NCBI RefSeq assembly: GCF_007097155.1
Contig: NZ_VJWA01000001.1
Span: 1,645,501 to 1,709,500 of the forward strand
DNA from: Glacieibacterium frigidum
Lineage (GTDB): Bacteria > Pseudomonadota > Alphaproteobacteria > Sphingomonadales > Sphingomonadaceae
Reading direction: 5' to 3'
Length of the DNA: 64,000 nt
A program made the translations under genes and the position numbers. The stretch's first letter is position 1. Every line of letters starts with the position of its first letter. The notes beneath the pieces were generated by a model. That model searched no databases and was not told the origin of the DNA. It saw only the letters and a program-made list of their open reading frames with translations. Of this stretch, positions 35,461 to 44,638 are shown in pieces.

Positions 35461-36201
35461 ATGACCGACCAGAGTTTCAAGTTTCCACGCTTCTTCGTCA
35501 CCGCGCCGAGCCCCTGCCCCTATGTGGCGGGCCGTTTCGAGCGCAAGGTGTTCACCGAGCTGAAGCGCACCGACGCGCCCGAGATGAACGAGGCGCTGGC
35601 CCGCATCGGATTTCGCCGCTCGCAGAACATCGTGTACCGCCCGTCGTGCGACGGCTGCAACGCCTGCGTCTCGGTGCGCGTCGCGGCCGGTGCCTTCCGC
35701 CCGAGTGCCTCGCAGAAGCGGCTGCTCCGCCGTCACGCCGACCTCGACGTGCGCGCGTGCGAGCCCTGGTCGACGCAGGAGCAGTTCGACCTGCTGCAGG
35801 ATTATGTCGGCGCGCGGCACCCGGCGGGCGGTATGGCGCGGATGGACGCCTTCGACTTCGCCGACATGATCGAGCATTCGCCGGTCGACACGATCGTCGT
35901 CGAATACCGCGAGCCCGCTGCCCCCGACGGCACCCCGGGCCGCCTTGTCGGGGCGTGCCTGACCGACAAGCAGTCCGACGGCCTGTCGATGGTCTACAGC
36001 TTCTTCGCCCCCGACCTGCCCGACCGGCGGGGGCTTGGCACCTTCATCATCCTCGACCACGTCGTCCGCGCAGGCCGCGCCGGGCTGCCCTACGTCTATC
36101 TCGGCTACTGGATCGATGGCTGCGACCGCATGGCGTACAAGACGCGTTTCAAGCCCGTCGAGCTGCTCGGCGCGCACGGCTGGCGGCGCGTTGCCCCATA
36201 G
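35461..36201 (+). CDS. bpt: Aspartate/glutamate leucyltransferase (Bpt)
   Basis: 246 residues from ATG 35461; the frame is open further upstream, but the family begins here. N-terminal Cys motif [17 protein letters not shown] and [13 protein letters not shown]-terminal GNAT-like domain with [26 protein letters not shown] and [15 protein letters not shown]. Bpt transfers Leu to proteins with N-terminal Asp or Glu, marking them for ClpS/ClpAP in the bacterial N-degron pathway. Cytoplasmic. Length is normal for alphaproteobacteria. Confidence 0.93.
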   Translation: MTDQSFKFPRFFVTAPSPCPYVAGRFERKVFTELKRTDAPEMNEALARIGFRRSQNIVYRPSCDGCNACVSVRVAAGAFRPSASQKRLLRRHADLDVRACEPWSTQEQFDLLQDYVGARHPAGGMARMDAFDFADMIEHSPVDTIVVEYREPAAPDGTPGRLVGACLTDKQSDGLSMVYSFFAPDLPDRRGLGTFIILDHVVRAGRAGLPYVYLGYWIDGCDRMAYKTRFKPVELLGAHGWRRVAP

Positions 36202-36246
36202 CCGGGCGGCGTGATAGGATCGCGCCGCAGACGGGGGGAGCGGGCC

Positions 36247-36864
36247 ATGCGGATTATCGTTGCAAGCCTGATGCTGGCGCTGGCCGCACCGGCGGCGGCG
36301 GTCGGCGTGCCCCACGTGTCCAACGGGGCGCAGTCGATCGTCGGCTTCGACAATGTCCCGCTCGGCACGACCGGCTTCCAGACCGGCGAGATCCCGACCT
36401 ATGTCAGCGGCGGTGTCGTCGTGGCGGGCACCCCGGCGAACCCGGCGAAGTCGGGCATGCAGGTGTTCGGCGGCACGTCGATCCTCGTCACCGTCGGCCC
36501 GGCGCTGAATGACCTGAACGATTATTGCTGGCCCGATTTCGGCGCGTTCGTCACGGGGACCGCCGAGATCTTCCTCGAGCTCAGCGAATACGACCCCGAC
36601 CTGCAGGTCGAGGTTCTGGTCCGGACGACGTCGGTGGGCGCGGGCGAGCACATGTACCTGTCGGGCGGCTCGAACGACATGGTCTACGGCCTCTACACGA
36701 GCGGGCGCTTCTTCTCGGCGGAGTCTTTCACAATGGACGCGCTGGCGCTCGGCCTGCCGAACATCGCGCCGGGCATTCCCGAGCCCGCGACCTGGGCGCT
36801 GCTCATCACCGGCTTCGGCCTGACGGGCACGGCCTTGCGGCGGCGTCGCGGGGTCGCCGCCTGA
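36247..36864 (+). CDS. PEP-CTERM (PEPxxWA) exported protein
   Basis: 205 residues from ATG 36247. Signal peptide MRIIVASLMLALAAPAAAV, beta-rich body, and sorting signal IPEPATWALLITGFGLTGTA with tail LRRRR. Second such protein in the window; the bodies are not alike. Its TGA overlaps the CTG that appears to start nudC. Surface-associated, function unknown. Confidence 0.9.
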   Translation: MRIIVASLMLALAAPAAAVGVPHVSNGAQSIVGFDNVPLGTTGFQTGEIPTYVSGGVVVAGTPANPAKSGMQVFGGTSILVTVGPALNDLNDYCWPDFGAFVTGTAEIFLELSEYDPDLQVEVLVRTTSVGAGEHMYLSGGSNDMVYGLYTSGRFFSAESFTMDALALGLPNIAPGIPEPATWALLITGFGLTGTALRRRRGVAA

Positions 36865-37730
36865 AACCCCTGGGCTTTACCGGTTCCACGCTCGACCGTG
36901 CCGACGCCATGCGGCGCGACGCCGGCGCGATGGTCGCGGCGCGCGCCGATCCAGCCGCGCGCTGGCTGGTGTTCGACGATCTGAAGCCCGTGCTGACCGC
37001 CGACGGCGACCTGCTCTGGGCCTATCGCTCGGACATTCCGCACGACGCGGTATCGGTGTTCCTCGGCCTCGACGGCGACGCGCCACGCTTTGCCGCGGCC
37101 GCCAGCGCCGACGAGCTGGACGGGGTCGCTACCGAGGCGCGTGCGGCGGGGGCACTCCTCGCCGCCAGCGCCGACCCGGGACGGGCGGGGATCGTCGCAC
37201 AGGGGCGATCGCTGCTCGATTGGCACGCGCGCCACCGCTTCTGCGCCAACTGCGCTGCGCCGACGGTCTTTGCCAAGGCCGGCTATGCACGCACCTGCCC
37301 GGCGTGCGGCGCCGAGCATTTTCCACGCACCGATCCGGTGGTCATCATGCTGGCGATCAAGGGCGACCATGCGCTGGTCGGGCGGCAGCCGCGCTTTCCG
37401 AAGCGCTTCTTCTCGGCGCTCGCGGGCTTCGTCGAGCCGGGCGAAAGCATGGAGGAGGCGGTGGCGCGCGAACTCTACGAGGAGGCGGGGATCGCGGTCA
37501 GCAACGTCCGCTACATCGCCAGCCAGCCCTGGCCCTTCCCGTCGAGCCTGATGATCGGCGCCTTCGCCGATGCGGGCGGCTACGAACTCCACCTGGATGG
37601 CGAAGAACTCGAGGAGGCGCGCTGGGTGACCAAGGCCGAGGTGCGCGCGGCGCTCGCGGGCACCGGCGACTGGCTCGCTCCGCCACCCCTGGCGATCGCG
37701 CGGACGCTGCTCGAAGAGTGGGTACGCTAG
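36861..37730 (+). CDS. nudC: NAD(+) diphosphatase (NudC)
   Basis: 289 residues if started at CTG 36861, the codon in a CTGA overlap with the PEP-CTERM stop. No ATG, GTG or TTG lies before the conserved N-terminal GFTGSTLDRADAM, so CTG is the best start. Zinc ribbon Cys pairs in CANCAAP and CPACG; Nudix box GFVEPGESMEEAVARELYEEAGI; and the NudC-specific SQPWPFPSSLM. Hydrolyses NADH or NAD to NMN(H) plus AMP and may decap NAD-RNA. Cytoplasmic. Confidence 0.93.
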   Translation: MKPLGFTGSTLDRADAMRRDAGAMVAARADPAARWLVFDDLKPVLTADGDLLWAYRSDIPHDAVSVFLGLDGDAPRFAAAASADELDGVATEARAAGALLAASADPGRAGIVAQGRSLLDWHARHRFCANCAAPTVFAKAGYARTCPACGAEHFPRTDPVVIMLAIKGDHALVGRQPRFPKRFFSALAGFVEPGESMEEAVARELYEEAGIAVSNVRYIASQPWPFPSSLMIGAFADAGGYELHLDGEELEEARWVTKAEVRAALAGTGDWLAPPPLAIARTLLEEWVR

Positions 37731-37735
37731 ACAGC

Positions 37736-37803
37736 GTCATCCCCGCGCAAGCGGGGATCCATCACCTGACTTCGGAAATGGACCCCGCCTGCGCGGGGAT
37801 CAC
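37736..37803. repeat. REP-like palindrome, copy 2
   Basis: Left arm GTCATCCCCGCGCAAGCGGG from 37736, right arm CCCGCCTGCGCGGGGATCAC to 37803 (last triplet altered from GAC to CAC). It lies six bases after the nudC stop, in the convergent gap with the Ala-rich gene. Confidence 0.85.
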
Positions 37804-37826
37804 AATGTTAGCTGAAAGCTGAGACC

Positions 37827-38468
37827 TTACTGCGGCGTGGTCGTGACCGTCGTCGTGGTCTTCTCGGTCGCGGGCGTCGTGACGCGCTTGGTCGCGTACT
37901 TGACCGGAACGCGCTTCGTCGTCGTCTTCGCGGGCGTCTTCACGACCTTGGTCTCGACGGTCGTGGTCGGCGGTGCGACCGGGGCGGGCGGCGCGACGAT
38001 CACCGGCGGTGCGGCGCGCGCAGCGGCGGCATCGGCAGCAGCAGCGGAAGCAGCAGCCTCGGCAGCGGCGGCACGGGCGTTGGCGTCGGCCGCGGCATCC
38101 TGGGCGTTGGCTGCAGCAGCCTCGGCGCCCTGCGTACGCGCCTGCTCGGCGCCCTGCTTGTTCTGGTTGGCGCTCACCAGCGCGGCGTCGGCGAGGTCGG
38201 CGGCGCGGCGCGCGTCGGCCTGGGCCTCCTTCTTGTCACCCTTGGCAAGGCGGGTCTCGGCGCTGCTCAGCGCGGCGCGAGCCTGGCCCTGCAGGCCGGC
38301 AGCGTCGGTGGCGGCACCGACCTTGTCGCCAGCTTCGATCTTGGCGCGGGCTTCGGCGATCGCCGCACGAGCCTTGGCCTTGTCGTCTTCGGCATGGGCC
38401 GGGGCGGTCGACAGCGCGAGCAGCGCGCCGATGCCGACGGTCTGCAGAGCCTTGGTAAAGTAACGCAT
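37827..38468 (-). CDS. Ala-rich exported coiled-coil protein
   Basis: 213 residues from ATG 38468. Signal peptide ending APAHA, then an Ala/Lys/Glu/Asp-rich helical region (about 28-155) with heptad-like runs such as AIAEARAKIEAGDKV and ADARRAADLADAAL, then a Pro/Val segment (PPVIVAPPAPVAPP) and a Thr/Lys tail to TTTVTTTPQ. No named family is certain; DUF4398-like periplasmic proteins are similar in style. Likely periplasmic and structural. The 207 bases upstream hold no other gene, only a short inverted repeat at 38641-38659. Confidence 0.75.
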   Translation of the reverse strand: MRYFTKALQTVGIGALLALSTAPAHAEDDKAKARAAIAEARAKIEAGDKVGAATDAAGLQGQARAALSSAETRLAKGDKKEAQADARRAADLADAALVSANQNKQGAEQARTQGAEAAAANAQDAAADANARAAAAEAAASAAAADAAAARAAPPVIVAPPAPVAPPTTTVETKVVKTPAKTTTKRVPVKYATKRVTTPATEKTTTTVTTTPQ

Positions 38469-38675
38469 AGCAACGAACTCCTTGACTGTTGTTCCGCGCG
38501 CCCAACGTTGAGAGGGTGAACTAGTTCCACTGAAGAACAGCAGAGCAATGTTAACCCCGCGTTCAGCAAAGTATTCGCGCCGCGCAGTACGCCCAGCTAG
38601 GCGCGCTGCGATGAAACGAACATGAACTACAGGGGGGCCAGCTGCAGTTAGACTGCAGCGATGGCGACGCCGGCG

Positions 38676-39143
38676 TCAGGCGGGGGCGTCGGCGATCATC
38701 GCGGTAAAGCGTGCCTCGGCCACGGTCTTGCCGTTGACCACGGCACGGCCCGCGAACTTACACACCGTCGAACGGCGCTGGATGAACTCTACGTGCAGGT
38801 CCATCAGGCAGCCCGGCTCGACCGGCGAGCGGAATTTCGCATCCTCGATCGCCATGAAATAGACGAGCTTGCCGGTGCCCGCGAGGTTCATGCTGCGGAT
38901 CGCCAGCACGCCGGCGGTCTGCGCCAGCGCCTCGACGATCAGCACGCCGGGCATGATCGGGCGGCCGGGGAAGTGGCCTGCGAAAAACGGCTCGTTGATC
39001 GTCACCGCCTTGACGCCGCGCGCCGACCGGTCGGGGACAATATCCTCGACCCGGTCGACGAGCAGCATCGGGAAGCGATGCGGGATCAGCGACATCACCG
39101 CCGCCACGTCTGCAGAGCTCATCGTGGCGGCGGCGTCACTCAC
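38676..39143 (-). CDS. fabZ: 3-hydroxyacyl-ACP dehydratase FabZ
   Basis: 155 residues. Hot-dog fold with [12 protein letters not shown] and the catalytic [19 protein letters not shown] (His and Glu). Dehydrates beta-hydroxyacyl-ACP in fatty-acid synthesis. ATG 39143 overlaps the skp stop (ATGA). In most Gram-negative bacteria lpxD lies between skp and fabZ and lpxA after fabZ; here both are absent. Confidence 0.97.
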   Translation of the reverse strand: MSDAAATMSSADVAAVMSLIPHRFPMLLVDRVEDIVPDRSARGVKAVTINEPFFAGHFPGRPIMPGVLIVEALAQTAGVLAIRSMNLAGTGKLVYFMAIEDAKFRSPVEPGCLMDLHVEFIQRRSTVCKFAGRAVVNGKTVAEARFTAMIADAPA

Positions 39144-39709
39144 TTGGCGGCAGGCGCAGCAGCCGGCGGAGCAGCCGAGACGCGCGGCAGCGCCTTGTCG
39201 AGGCGGGCGACGACGTCCTTGGTGACATCGAGCGCTGCCGTGTGCTGCAGCGTCGCGCCCTCGGCGAGGACGATCGACGCGCCACGCTCACGCATCACGG
39301 TCGAGATGATCGGCTGCGCGCCCTCGTTGATCTGACGCAGCACGTTCTGACGCGCCGCCTCGAAATCCTGGTTGCGCTTGGCGAGGTCCTGCTCGTCCTT
39401 GGTCTTGCGCGTCTGCATCTCGCGCGCCTTGGTCTCCCAGGCGGTGGCGGCTGCACCCGGCGCGGTCGGACGCGTCTTGAGCAGGGCCTGCTCCTCGGTG
39501 CCGTACTGCGTGCGCAGCGACTGGAGGCGGGCCTGGATGCCGTCGAAACGGGTCTTCAGCTCGTTCTGCGCCTGCTTGCCGGCGACCGAGGTCGAGATGA
39601 TCTCTTCCATGTCGACGATCACGATGACCGGCGCGGGGAGCGTCTGCGCCATCAGCGGGGTGGCGAGCAGGGTCGTCGCGAGTGCGAGAGATTTGAACAT
39701 GTTGGTCAT
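39140..39709 (-). CDS. skp: OmpH/Skp-family periplasmic chaperone
   Basis: 189 residues from ATG 39709 (TGATG with bamA; an ATG three codons on is also possible). Signal peptide ending TPLMAQ, then [24 protein letters not shown], and a charged helical region ([30 protein letters not shown]) that forms the tentacle-like coiled coil of Skp. Holds unfolded outer-membrane proteins before delivery to the BAM complex, whose central subunit is encoded just upstream. Confidence 0.92.
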   Translation of the reverse strand: MTNMFKSLALATTLLATPLMAQTLPAPVIVIVDMEEIISTSVAGKQAQNELKTRFDGIQARLQSLRTQYGTEEQALLKTRPTAPGAAATAWETKAREMQTRKTKDEQDLAKRNQDFEAARQNVLRQINEGAQPIISTVMRERGASIVLAEGATLQHTAALDVTKDVVARLDKALPRVSAAPPAAAPAAK

Positions 39710-42285
39710 CAGAATTGGGTTCCTACGTTGAATGTAAACAGCTGGTCGTCGTCGCCTTCTTCCTTCAGCAACGCCTTGGCAAGATCGAACCGGAACGGCC
39801 CGAACGGCGAGTTCCACGACACGCCGGCACCGACCGAGACACGCGGCTTGGGACTGTTGCCTTGGAAAAACTCCTGGAAGCCCGACGAGCCTGCCGTGTT
39901 GGCGACGCACGGCCCATCCGACGGGTCCGACGGCTGGAGGACCGTCGTCGGGCCGTTTTGGCAGCTGAGCCGCGGACGACGCAGCCCGAAGACCGCGCCG
40001 ACGTCGGTGAAGATCGACGGCCGCAGGCCGAGTTCCGCCCCCGCCGAACCCAGCGGGATCTGGATTTCGGCGCGCCCGCGGTAGAAGGCACGACCACCCA
40101 GCGCGTCGTCGGTGAAGCTGTTCTTCTCGAACGACGGGTTGCCGTTCGCATCGAGCAGGCGGCGGATGACGCGCGGACCGACGCCGCGGATCGCGAAGCC
40201 GCGGATCTGAGGCTCGCCGAGGAAGAAGCGGTCGTTGATGCGGATCTTATCCTGGCCCGGACCCGGCTCGTCGCCATAGCCGTAGATATAGCCGCCCTCG
40301 ACGCCGAGGTTGAGCACGAAGCCCGTCCCGAACAGCGCCCAGTATTTGTCGAAGGTGCCGCGCGTCCGCAGATATTGGACGCCGCCGCCGACACCAGCGA
40401 AGTCCTGGCTGAAGGTGAAGCGCTGACCGGCGCTCGGGCGCAGGCGGTTGTTCAGGTCGTCGTAGATGATGCTGTAGCCGACCGACGACGTCGTCCGCTT
40501 GCCGACCGCGTCGCACAGATAGCGTCCGGCGAGCAGCGGATCGCAGACACCGTTGGTGAAGTAGATGTCGTCGAGCCCGATGTCGTCGAGGCTGATACCG
40601 TAGCGCAGCGACGCCGCCCAATATTCGGTGATCGGGAAGCCGGCGCGCACCTGCGCGCCCGTCGTGACGTTGGTATAGGTCGTGTCGCGCTCGTTGCCGT
40701 TGCCGGTGTAGCGGAACGAGCGATAGTCGCGGCGGAAGATGTCGAAGCCCAGCGCGAGGTTGCGCCCGAACAGGTACGGCTCGGTAAAGCCCGCCTCGAC
40801 CGACTTCGAATAGCTCGAGACGTTCGCCGAGGCACGCAGCGTCTGGCCGAGGCCGCGGAAGTTGCGCTGTTCGATCGACAGGCTGAGGATGAACCGCTCG
40901 AGGCTCGAGAAGCCCGCCGAAACCTGCAGCGAGCCGGTCGGCTTTTCCTGGACGTTAGCTTCGAGGATGACCTTGTCGGGGGCCGAACCGGGCTTCTGTT
41001 CGATCTCGAACTTCTCCTGGAAGAAGCCCAGGCCCTGGATACGGTCGCGCGTCCGCTTGACCTTGAAGCTGTTGAAGGCATCGCCCTCCGCAACGCGGAA
41101 CTCGCGGCGGATAACCGTGTCCTTGGTCAGCGTGTTGCCGTTGATGTTGATCTTTTCGATGTAGTTACGCGCCGCCTCGTTGATCGCGAAGGTGACGTTC
41201 ATCTCGCGCTTTTCCTTGTCGCGATCGAACTGCGGGCGCACCTCGGCAAAGGCGTAGCCCAGCAGTCCGGCGGTCTCGGACAGCGTCTCGACACTATTCT
41301 CGATCTTCTGCGCGTTATACCACTCGCCGGGCTCGATCCGGATCAGCGGCTTGAAATCCTTCGACTTGATGTCGCGGATCTGGCTGTCGAGTTCGACGCG
41401 GCCGAACTTGTAGCGCTCGCCCTCCTCGATCACGTAGGTGACGATGAAGTCCTTGCGGTCGGGCGTCAGCTCGGCGACCGACGAGACGACGCGGAAGTCG
41501 GCATAGCCTTCGGTAAGATAGAACTGGCGCAGCTTCTGCTGGTCGTACGCCAGGCGATCGGGGTCGTAGGTGTCGTTCGAGGTGAAGAAGCGGTACGGGC
41601 GCGCCTGGCGCGTCGCCATCGCGCCGCGCAGCTCGCCGTCCTTGAACTTGGTGTTGCCCAGGATGTTGATCTGGCGGACCTTGGACTTGGCACCCTCGTT
41701 GATCTCGAACACCAGGTCGACGCGGTTCTGGTCGAGCTGGACGATCTTGGGCTCGACCGACGCGGCGAAGCGCCCCGACCGGCGATAAAGCTCGAGGATG
41801 CGGGCGACGTCGGCACGGGCCTTGGATCGCGTGAAGATCTGGCGGGGGGCGGCGCGCACCTCCTCGCGGATCTTGTCTTCCTTCACCCGCTTCGCACCCT
41901 CGACGATGATGCGATTGATGACGGGGTTTTCCTTGACCTCGACGACGAGCGTGCCGGCATCGTCGCGGATCGTCACGTCGGCGAACAGCTCGGACGCATA
42001 TAAATCCTTCAATGCCTTGTCGAGGCGCTCGCGGTCATAGCTGTCGCCGGGTTCGAGCTCGACGTAGGAGCGCACCGTCTCGGGCTCCAGGCGCTCGGTG
42101 CCGCGGATGACGATGGCGCGCACCGTCCCCGTCGGGTTGGCGACCGCAGGCACCGCAGGCAATGCGGCGGGCGCCGGCGCGGGCGCCGTCTGGGCGGAAA
42201 GCGGCGCGGCGCAGAGCGCAGTGCCGAGAAGAAGCATGGGAGTCAGCCGGCTGCTCGGCCGCTTCGTCCCTGGCATAAGATTCAC
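39709..42285 (-). CDS. bamA: Outer-membrane protein assembly factor BamA
   Basis: 858 residues from GTG 42285, with GGGCGGG six bases upstream; ATG 42276 would shorten it by three. Signal peptide ending APLSAQ, five POTRA domains (first at VRAIVIRGTERLEPETVRSY; third to fifth with NILGNTKFKDGEL, RVELDSQIRD and KININGNTLTKDTVIRREFR), then a 16-strand barrel with the Omp85 motif GEPQIRGFAIRGVGPR (RGF) and a terminal NVGTQF. Inserts beta-barrel proteins in the outer membrane. Confidence 0.97.
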   Translation of the reverse strand: MNLMPGTKRPSSRLTPMLLLGTALCAAPLSAQTAPAPAPAALPAVPAVANPTGTVRAIVIRGTERLEPETVRSYVELEPGDSYDRERLDKALKDLYASELFADVTIRDDAGTLVVEVKENPVINRIIVEGAKRVKEDKIREEVRAAPRQIFTRSKARADVARILELYRRSGRFAASVEPKIVQLDQNRVDLVFEINEGAKSKVRQINILGNTKFKDGELRGAMATRQARPYRFFTSNDTYDPDRLAYDQQKLRQFYLTEGYADFRVVSSVAELTPDRKDFIVTYVIEEGERYKFGRVELDSQIRDIKSKDFKPLIRIEPGEWYNAQKIENSVETLSETAGLLGYAFAEVRPQFDRDKEKREMNVTFAINEAARNYIEKININGNTLTKDTVIRREFRVAEGDAFNSFKVKRTRDRIQGLGFFQEKFEIEQKPGSAPDKVILEANVQEKPTGSLQVSAGFSSLERFILSLSIEQRNFRGLGQTLRASANVSSYSKSVEAGFTEPYLFGRNLALGFDIFRRDYRSFRYTGNGNERDTTYTNVTTGAQVRAGFPITEYWAASLRYGISLDDIGLDDIYFTNGVCDPLLAGRYLCDAVGKRTTSSVGYSIIYDDLNNRLRPSAGQRFTFSQDFAGVGGGVQYLRTRGTFDKYWALFGTGFVLNLGVEGGYIYGYGDEPGPGQDKIRINDRFFLGEPQIRGFAIRGVGPRVIRRLLDANGNPSFEKNSFTDDALGGRAFYRGRAEIQIPLGSAGAELGLRPSIFTDVGAVFGLRRPRLSCQNGPTTVLQPSDPSDGPCVANTAGSSGFQEFFQGNSPKPRVSVGAGVSWNSPFGPFRFDLAKALLKEEGDDDQLFTFNVGTQF

Positions 42286-42344
42286 GCGTAACCCGCCCTT
42301 CAACCCTGTCGACCGTTCAGTCGCTCGCCCGAGGCCATGCCCCC

Positions 42345-43481
42345 TCAGCCGAGCAACCCAGAAAGATGCCGCCACACGCCGATCGACCCAAGGTCGTTGA
42401 AGGTCAGGAAGACCATCAGCGAGACCAGAGCCGCAAACCCCGACATGAACGCCCATTGCTGGACACGTTCGCCCAAGGGCCGACGCCGCACTGCCTGCAG
42501 CGCGTAGAGGAACAGATGCCCGCCGTCCAGCATCGGGATGGGCAGCAGGTTAACGAAACCGAGGTTGATCGAGATCAGCGCGACGAATTCGATCAGGTTC
42601 GGCAGGCCCAGCGAGGCCTGTTGTCCGGACAACTGCGCCATCTTGATCGGGCCGCCGAGTTCCTTGACCGAGCGGCGGCCGCTGATGATCTGCCACAGGC
42701 CCTTGACCGACGCTTCGACGACGAACGCCGTGTGGCGTACCGCCTGCGGGATCGCGCCGAGCGCCGAGACGGGAACGTACTGCGGCCGTCCGCTGAGCAG
42801 GCCCAGACGGCCGCTCTGGTAGGAGTTGCCGAAGCGGTCGGTCTCGAAGATCACCTTGGGCGCGATGGTCAGGTCGCGGACCGCACCGCCTCGCGCGATG
42901 CGCACGACCATCGGCTCGCCCGAATTGACCGCGACCTTGCCCGAGATCGCCTCGAAGCTGGCGATCGGCTTGCCGTCGATCGCGACGATCTGGTCCCCCG
43001 CGACGACGCCCGCTGCCGCTGCCGCACCGCCGGGCTGCACCGCAGCGACGATCGCCGGCGTCACGGTCTTGCCGTAGGTCATGAAGAAGCCGGCGTAGAT
43101 CAGGATCGCCAGCGCGAAATTGGTTAGCGGGCCGGCGGCGGTGATCGCCGCCTTCTGCCACAGCGGCGCGAAGTGGAAGAGGCCCTTGCGCTCGCTTAGC
43201 GGCGTGTCCTCGATGGTCGCATCGGGCTGGCTCGCCTCGTTGAGGTCGCCCGCGAACTTGACGTAGCCGCCGAGCGGCAGCCAGCCGAGCTTCCACCGCG
43301 TGCCGCGCTTGTCGGTCCAGCCGAAGATCTCGCGGCCGAAGCCGATCGAGAAGGTGTCGGCGCGGACGCCGCACAGCCGGGCGACGTAATAGTGACCGAA
43401 CTCATGCACGAAGACGAGCGTGCCGATGACGCCGATGAACACCATCACGGTGAACGGCAGACCGGGTTGCAGCGTCGGCAT
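42345..43481 (-). CDS. rseP: Site-2 protease RseP
   Basis: 378 residues, ATG 43481 (TGATG with dxr). Zinc motif HEFGH in the first membrane helix, one PDZ domain in the middle (VQPGGAAAAAGVVAGDQIVAIDGKP), and the second-site motif LLPIPMLDGGHLFLYALQ near the C-terminus with LDG as third zinc ligand. Cleaves anti-sigma factors and remnant signal peptides inside the inner membrane. Only one PDZ is present, whereas E. coli RseP has two. A perfect TTGTCCGGACAA lies inside at 42621. Confidence 0.96.
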   Translation of the reverse strand: MPTLQPGLPFTVMVFIGVIGTLVFVHEFGHYYVARLCGVRADTFSIGFGREIFGWTDKRGTRWKLGWLPLGGYVKFAGDLNEASQPDATIEDTPLSERKGLFHFAPLWQKAAITAAGPLTNFALAILIYAGFFMTYGKTVTPAIVAAVQPGGAAAAAGVVAGDQIVAIDGKPIASFEAISGKVAVNSGEPMVVRIARGGAVRDLTIAPKVIFETDRFGNSYQSGRLGLLSGRPQYVPVSALGAIPQAVRHTAFVVEASVKGLWQIISGRRSVKELGGPIKMAQLSGQQASLGLPNLIEFVALISINLGFVNLLPIPMLDGGHLFLYALQAVRRRPLGERVQQWAFMSGFAALVSLMVFLTFNDLGSIGVWRHLSGLLG

Positions 43482-44638
43482 CAGTGCAGTCGACTCCCCA
43501 TCGCCTCGCGTGCCGCGGCACGTGCCGCCTCGTCGACGGCGACCACCTCGTCGAGCGACCGGCAGGCTTGCGCGGTCACCCGGTCGAGCGTCTCGCCGAC
43601 GATTGCGGCGATATCGAGGAACGAGAGTTGACCGGCGATGAACGCCGCGACCGCGACCTCGTTGGCGGCGTTGAGGATGCACGGGCTCGACCCCCCTGCC
43701 CGCAGCGCATCCCAAGCCAGGCCGAGCGCCGGGAAACGCGCGAAATCAGGGGCCTCGAAGGTCAGGCTGCCGATCGACGCGAGGTCGAGGCGCGCGCATG
43801 GCGTCGCCATCCGCTCGGGCCAGGCCAGCGTGTAGGCGATCGGCGTGCGCATGTCGGGCGTGCCGAGCTGCGCCAGCACCGAGCCGTCGATATACTCGAC
43901 CAAGCTATGCACCACCGACTGCGGATGGACGAGCACCTCCAGCTGATCGGCGCGAACAGGGAACAAATGATGCGCCTCGATCAGCTCGAGACCCTTGTTC
44001 ATCAGCGTCGCCGAGTCGACCGAGATCTTGGCGCCCATCGACCAGACCGGGTGCTTGCACGCCTGCGCGACGGTCGCGACGCGCATCTCGGCGTCCGACG
44101 CGGTGCGGAACGGCCCGCCGCTCGCGGTCAGGATGACGCGGCTGACGCGCTCGGGCCGCGCGAAGTCGAAGCATTGCCAGATCGCGTTGTGCTCGCTGTC
44201 GACGGGCAGAAGCGTCGCCCCAGTGCGCGCCGCAGTCGCGGTGACGAGGTCGCCCGCGCAGACCAGCGTTTCCTTGTTGGCGATCGCGACGGTGCGCCCC
44301 TGCTCGACCGCCGCGAGCGTCGGCGCGAGGCCCGCATAGCCGACGATCGCCGCCATCACGACGTCGACATCGGCGCGTGCCGCCTCGCAGAGCGCCGCGG
44401 TGCCCGCCGCCGCCTCGATGCCCGTGCCCGCGAGCGCGTCGCGCAGCGCCGCATAGGCGCTCTCGTCGGCGACCACGGCGCGGCGTGCCCCTACGGCCTT
44501 CGCCTGCGCCGCCAAGCCGAGCGCGTCGCGGTTGGCGGTCAGCGCCTCGACGCGCCACTCGCTTGGACTCCGGGAGATCAGGTCGAGCGTCGACTGGCCG
44601 ACCGAACCCGTGCTGCCGAGGACGGTGATCCCCCTCAT
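43481..44638 (-). CDS. dxr: 1-deoxy-D-xylulose 5-phosphate reductoisomerase
   Basis: 385 residues, ATG 44638 (ATGA with cdsA). NADPH motif TVLGSTGSVGQSTLDLI; IANKETLVCAGDLV; metal and substrate segment LPVDSEHNAIWQ; ILTASGGPFR; and the second-half PTWSMG-like KHPVWSMGAKISVDSATLMNKGLELIEA. Converts DXP to MEP, second step of the non-mevalonate isoprenoid pathway. Its neighbour uppS uses the isoprenoid product. Confidence 0.97.
   Translation of the reverse strand: MRGITVLGSTGSVGQSTLDLISRSPSEWRVEALTANRDALGLAAQAKAVGARRAVVADESAYAALRDALAGTGIEAAAGTAALCEAARADVDVVMAAIVGYAGLAPTLAAVEQGRTVAIANKETLVCAGDLVTATAARTGATLLPVDSEHNAIWQCFDFARPERVSRVILTASGGPFRTASDAEMRVATVAQACKHPVWSMGAKISVDSATLMNKGLELIEAHHLFPVRADQLEVLVHPQSVVHSLVEYIDGSVLAQLGTPDMRTPIAYTLAWPERMATPCARLDLASIGSLTFEAPDFARFPALGLAWDALRAGGSSPCILNAANEVAVAAFIAGQLSFLDIAAIVGETLDRVTAQACRSLDEVVAVDEAARAAAREAMGSRLH

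Noticed and set aside
37837-38463. Plus-strand open frame opposite the Ala-rich protein
   Set aside because: Mirror of an Ala-rich gene gives an Ala/Ser/Val-rich translation; the minus-strand product has a proper signal peptide and is preferred.
38641-38659. Short inverted repeat GCTGCAGT-TAG-ACTGCAGC downstream of fabZ
   Set aside because: Eight-base arms with a three-base loop and no T-run; too weak to call a terminator.
42621-42632. Perfect TTGTCCGGACAA inside rseP
   Set aside because: It lies in the middle of an essential coding region far from the cluster and encodes LSGQ in ordinary family sequence, with flanks unlike the three operators. Treated as chance, although binding cannot be excluded.
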